This document shows, one piece after another, positions 62,443 to 64,000 of a stretch of 64,000 bases of DNA. A program made the translations under genes and the position numbers. The notes under the pieces are model-generated. The model was not told where the DNA came from. It did not search any database and was given only the letters and a program-made list of their open reading frames with translations. Each line of letters opens with the position of its first letter. The stretch's first letter is position 1. The stretch comes from Argopecten irradians (taxonomy: Eukaryota > Mollusca > Bivalvia > Pectinida > Pectinidae). Location: positions 24,579,695 through 24,643,694 of the forward strand of contig NC_091143.1 of the NCBI RefSeq assembly GCF_041381155.1, in the 5' to 3' direction.

Positions 62443-63418
62443 CAATTAAATCGTGAGTCATAGTGACAAAGCGTTTGTCCATCAGTGAAATCATGAGGCA
62501 TAGTGACAAAGCGTTTGTCCATCAGTGAACTCATGAGGCATAGTGACAAAGCGTTTGTCCATCAGTGAAATCATGAGGCATAGTGACAAAGCGTTTGTCA
62601 TCAGTGAAATCATGAGGCATAGTGACAAAGCGTATGTCCTACAATTAAATCATGAGGCATAATGACAAAGTTTATGTCCTTAAATTAAATAGGCATGGTA
62701 ACAAAGCCTTTGTCGTTCAATAAAATTATTGAGGCATAGTGACAATGCGTTTGTCCTTCAATTAAATCATGAGGCATATTGACAAAGCGTATGTCCCTCA
62801 ATTAAATCATGCGGTCCCTCAATTAAATCATGCGGTATAGTGACAAAGCTTTTGTCCTTCAATTAAATCATGAAGCATAGTGTCAAAGCGTATGTCCTCC
62901 AATTCAATAATAATGCATAGTGACAAAGCGTATATCTTCCAATTAAATCATGAGACAAATTGACAAAGCGTTTGTCCTTCAATTAAATCATGCGGCATAG
63001 TGACAAAGCGTTTTTCCTCCAATTAAATCATGAGGATTAGTGACAAAGTGTATGTCAAATCATGAGGCATAGTGAAAATGCGTTTATCCTTCAATTAAAT
63101 CATGAGGCATAACAACAAAGCGAATGTCCTTCAATTAAATAGGCATAGTGCCAAAATGTATATCCTCCAAAAAAACCATGAGACATAGTGACTGCGTTTG
63201 TCGTTCAATTAAATTATGAGGCATAGTGGCAACGCGTTTGTTCTTCAATTAAACCATGAGGTATAGTGACAAAGCGTTTACCCGCCAATTAAATCATGTG
63301 GCATAGTGCCAAGCGTTTGTCCTTCAATTAAATCATGAGGCATATTGACAAAGCGCAGGTACTCCAATTAAATCATGAGGCATAGTGACAAAGCGTATGT
63401 CCTCCAATTAAACCATAA
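62443..63418. repeat. Minisatellite, 40-bp unit, about 24 copies
   Basis: Unit AATCATGAGGCATAGTGACA followed by AAGCGTTTGTCCTTCAATTA. The first four units have CCATCAGTGA in place of CCTTCAATTA and are the most alike. Later units are more diverged, with deletions (for example near 62690 and 63050). It abuts the 5' edge of the decayed LINE. Confidence 0.9.
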
Positions 63419-63424
63419 TTACCG

Positions 63425-64000
63425 TTGTCCTGTCTAATTATGTACCCCCCAAACAAAAGTTGGGGGGACATATTGTTTTTGCTCCGTGTTTTCTTCTTCA
63501 TATTGTTATTTTTATTATTTTTTCTTCCACTTTCTTCCGCCAGGCGGGTTTCTGCAGCTTTTCTCAGAAACTACTTGGACGATTATCACGAAACTTCGCA
63601 TACATACTCATTTGGGTGTGGGATTGTGCATAAAGGTTTTTTCCCCAACCAGAAGTCCAAGATGACCGCCAGAGCCCATTTCCGGTTTTGAGATTTTGGA
63701 GTTGGAATTTCGATGAAAATTTGATATAGTGGTTATTTGGGACACCGAATAACATGGCAGCATTTTCGAAAAGTTCAGTTGCCATGATAACGAAATATAA
63801 GCCTCTGATTGGTACATGAGTTTTGAGGTATGCTTATCAACATGGAATCAGTTTTGAAAAGCTGTGCTGTCATGGTTACCTAATGGAGGCATCTGATTGG
63901 TTGAAATTTAGATTTAATCTGAACACAATGGTTATGAGGTATGATGAACAACATGACATCATCTTTGAATAGCTGTGTTGCTAAGCTCTTTTACCATCGT
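63425..64000. repeat. Probable dispersed repeat, runs off the window
   Basis: Starts with an inverted CCCCCCAAAC / GTTGGGGGGACATATTG hairpin, then CAGCTTTTCTCAGAAACTAC and CACGAAACTTCGCATAC. From memory, sequence of this form recurs widely in bivalve genomes. The later part has two similar stretches, each with ATCTGATTGGT-like motifs and GAACATGACATCA / CAACATGGAATCA, suggesting internal duplication of about 100 bp. The 88-codon frame at 63425 is probably a by-product. Confidence 0.35.

Overview
The window looks like nuclear DNA of a bivalve mollusc. It is AT-rich, has long introns, AATAAA poly(A) signals and GT-AG splice sites, and is packed with SINEs, LINE fragments, MITEs and minisatellites. 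The only substantial genes encode secreted glycine-rich proteins of the kind found in shell matrix, byssus and hinge ligament. The exact species cannot be told from the sequence. I recognised no LTR element or virus-derived element.

Four genes are supported, all on the + strand. (1) 4838-8758: a 702-residue secreted poly-glycine protein in three exons. (2) 19199-22490: a 378-residue secreted Gly/Met protein built of GSMGGM hexapeptides. (3) 34420-38555: a 411-residue secreted Gly/Met/Ala protein built of GGGAM pentapeptides. Genes 2 and 3 are paralogues. Each has a TATA box, a leader exon of about 35 nt, a signal-peptide exon with exactly 67 coding nt, one long repeat exon, and an 11-nt last coding exon giving a C-terminal Gly-Ser-Tyr after a basic stretch. 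All introns are phase 1 in the coding part. The composition recalls abductin (the scallop hinge-ligament elastomer) and the basic-tail shematrin shell proteins, so a small structural-protein locus is the most economical reading. (4) 53203-53638: a 5' exon with the T1 tetramerisation domain of a Shaw/Kv3-like potassium channel. Its remaining exons are not in the window.

Layout: 1-4750 minisatellite, foldback element, SINE, MITE; 4750-8790 gene 1; 9300-14200 two decayed LINE regions; 14420-16841 a 2.4-kb inverted-repeat structure; 16850-19160 mostly featureless; 19169-22490 gene 2; 22500-27870 small MITEs, a 27-bp minisatellite and a foldback; 27872-33334 a 5.5-kb, 41-bp minisatellite with higher-order structure; 34391-38555 gene 3; 38915-39130 a tRNA-derived SINE; 40380-50920 LINE tail, TTAA-ended elements and MITEs, including one nested in another; 53203-53638 the channel exon, with a hAT-like element full of G/C tracts in its intron; 57700-60000 a repeat family interrupted by a GC-rich terminal-inverted-repeat element; 60300-62400 an unrecognised minus-strand ORF and a decayed minus-strand LINE; 62440-63418 a 40-bp minisatellite.

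The long open frames on the minus strand opposite genes 1-3 and across the 41-bp minisatellite are by-products of repeat composition and are not treated as genes.
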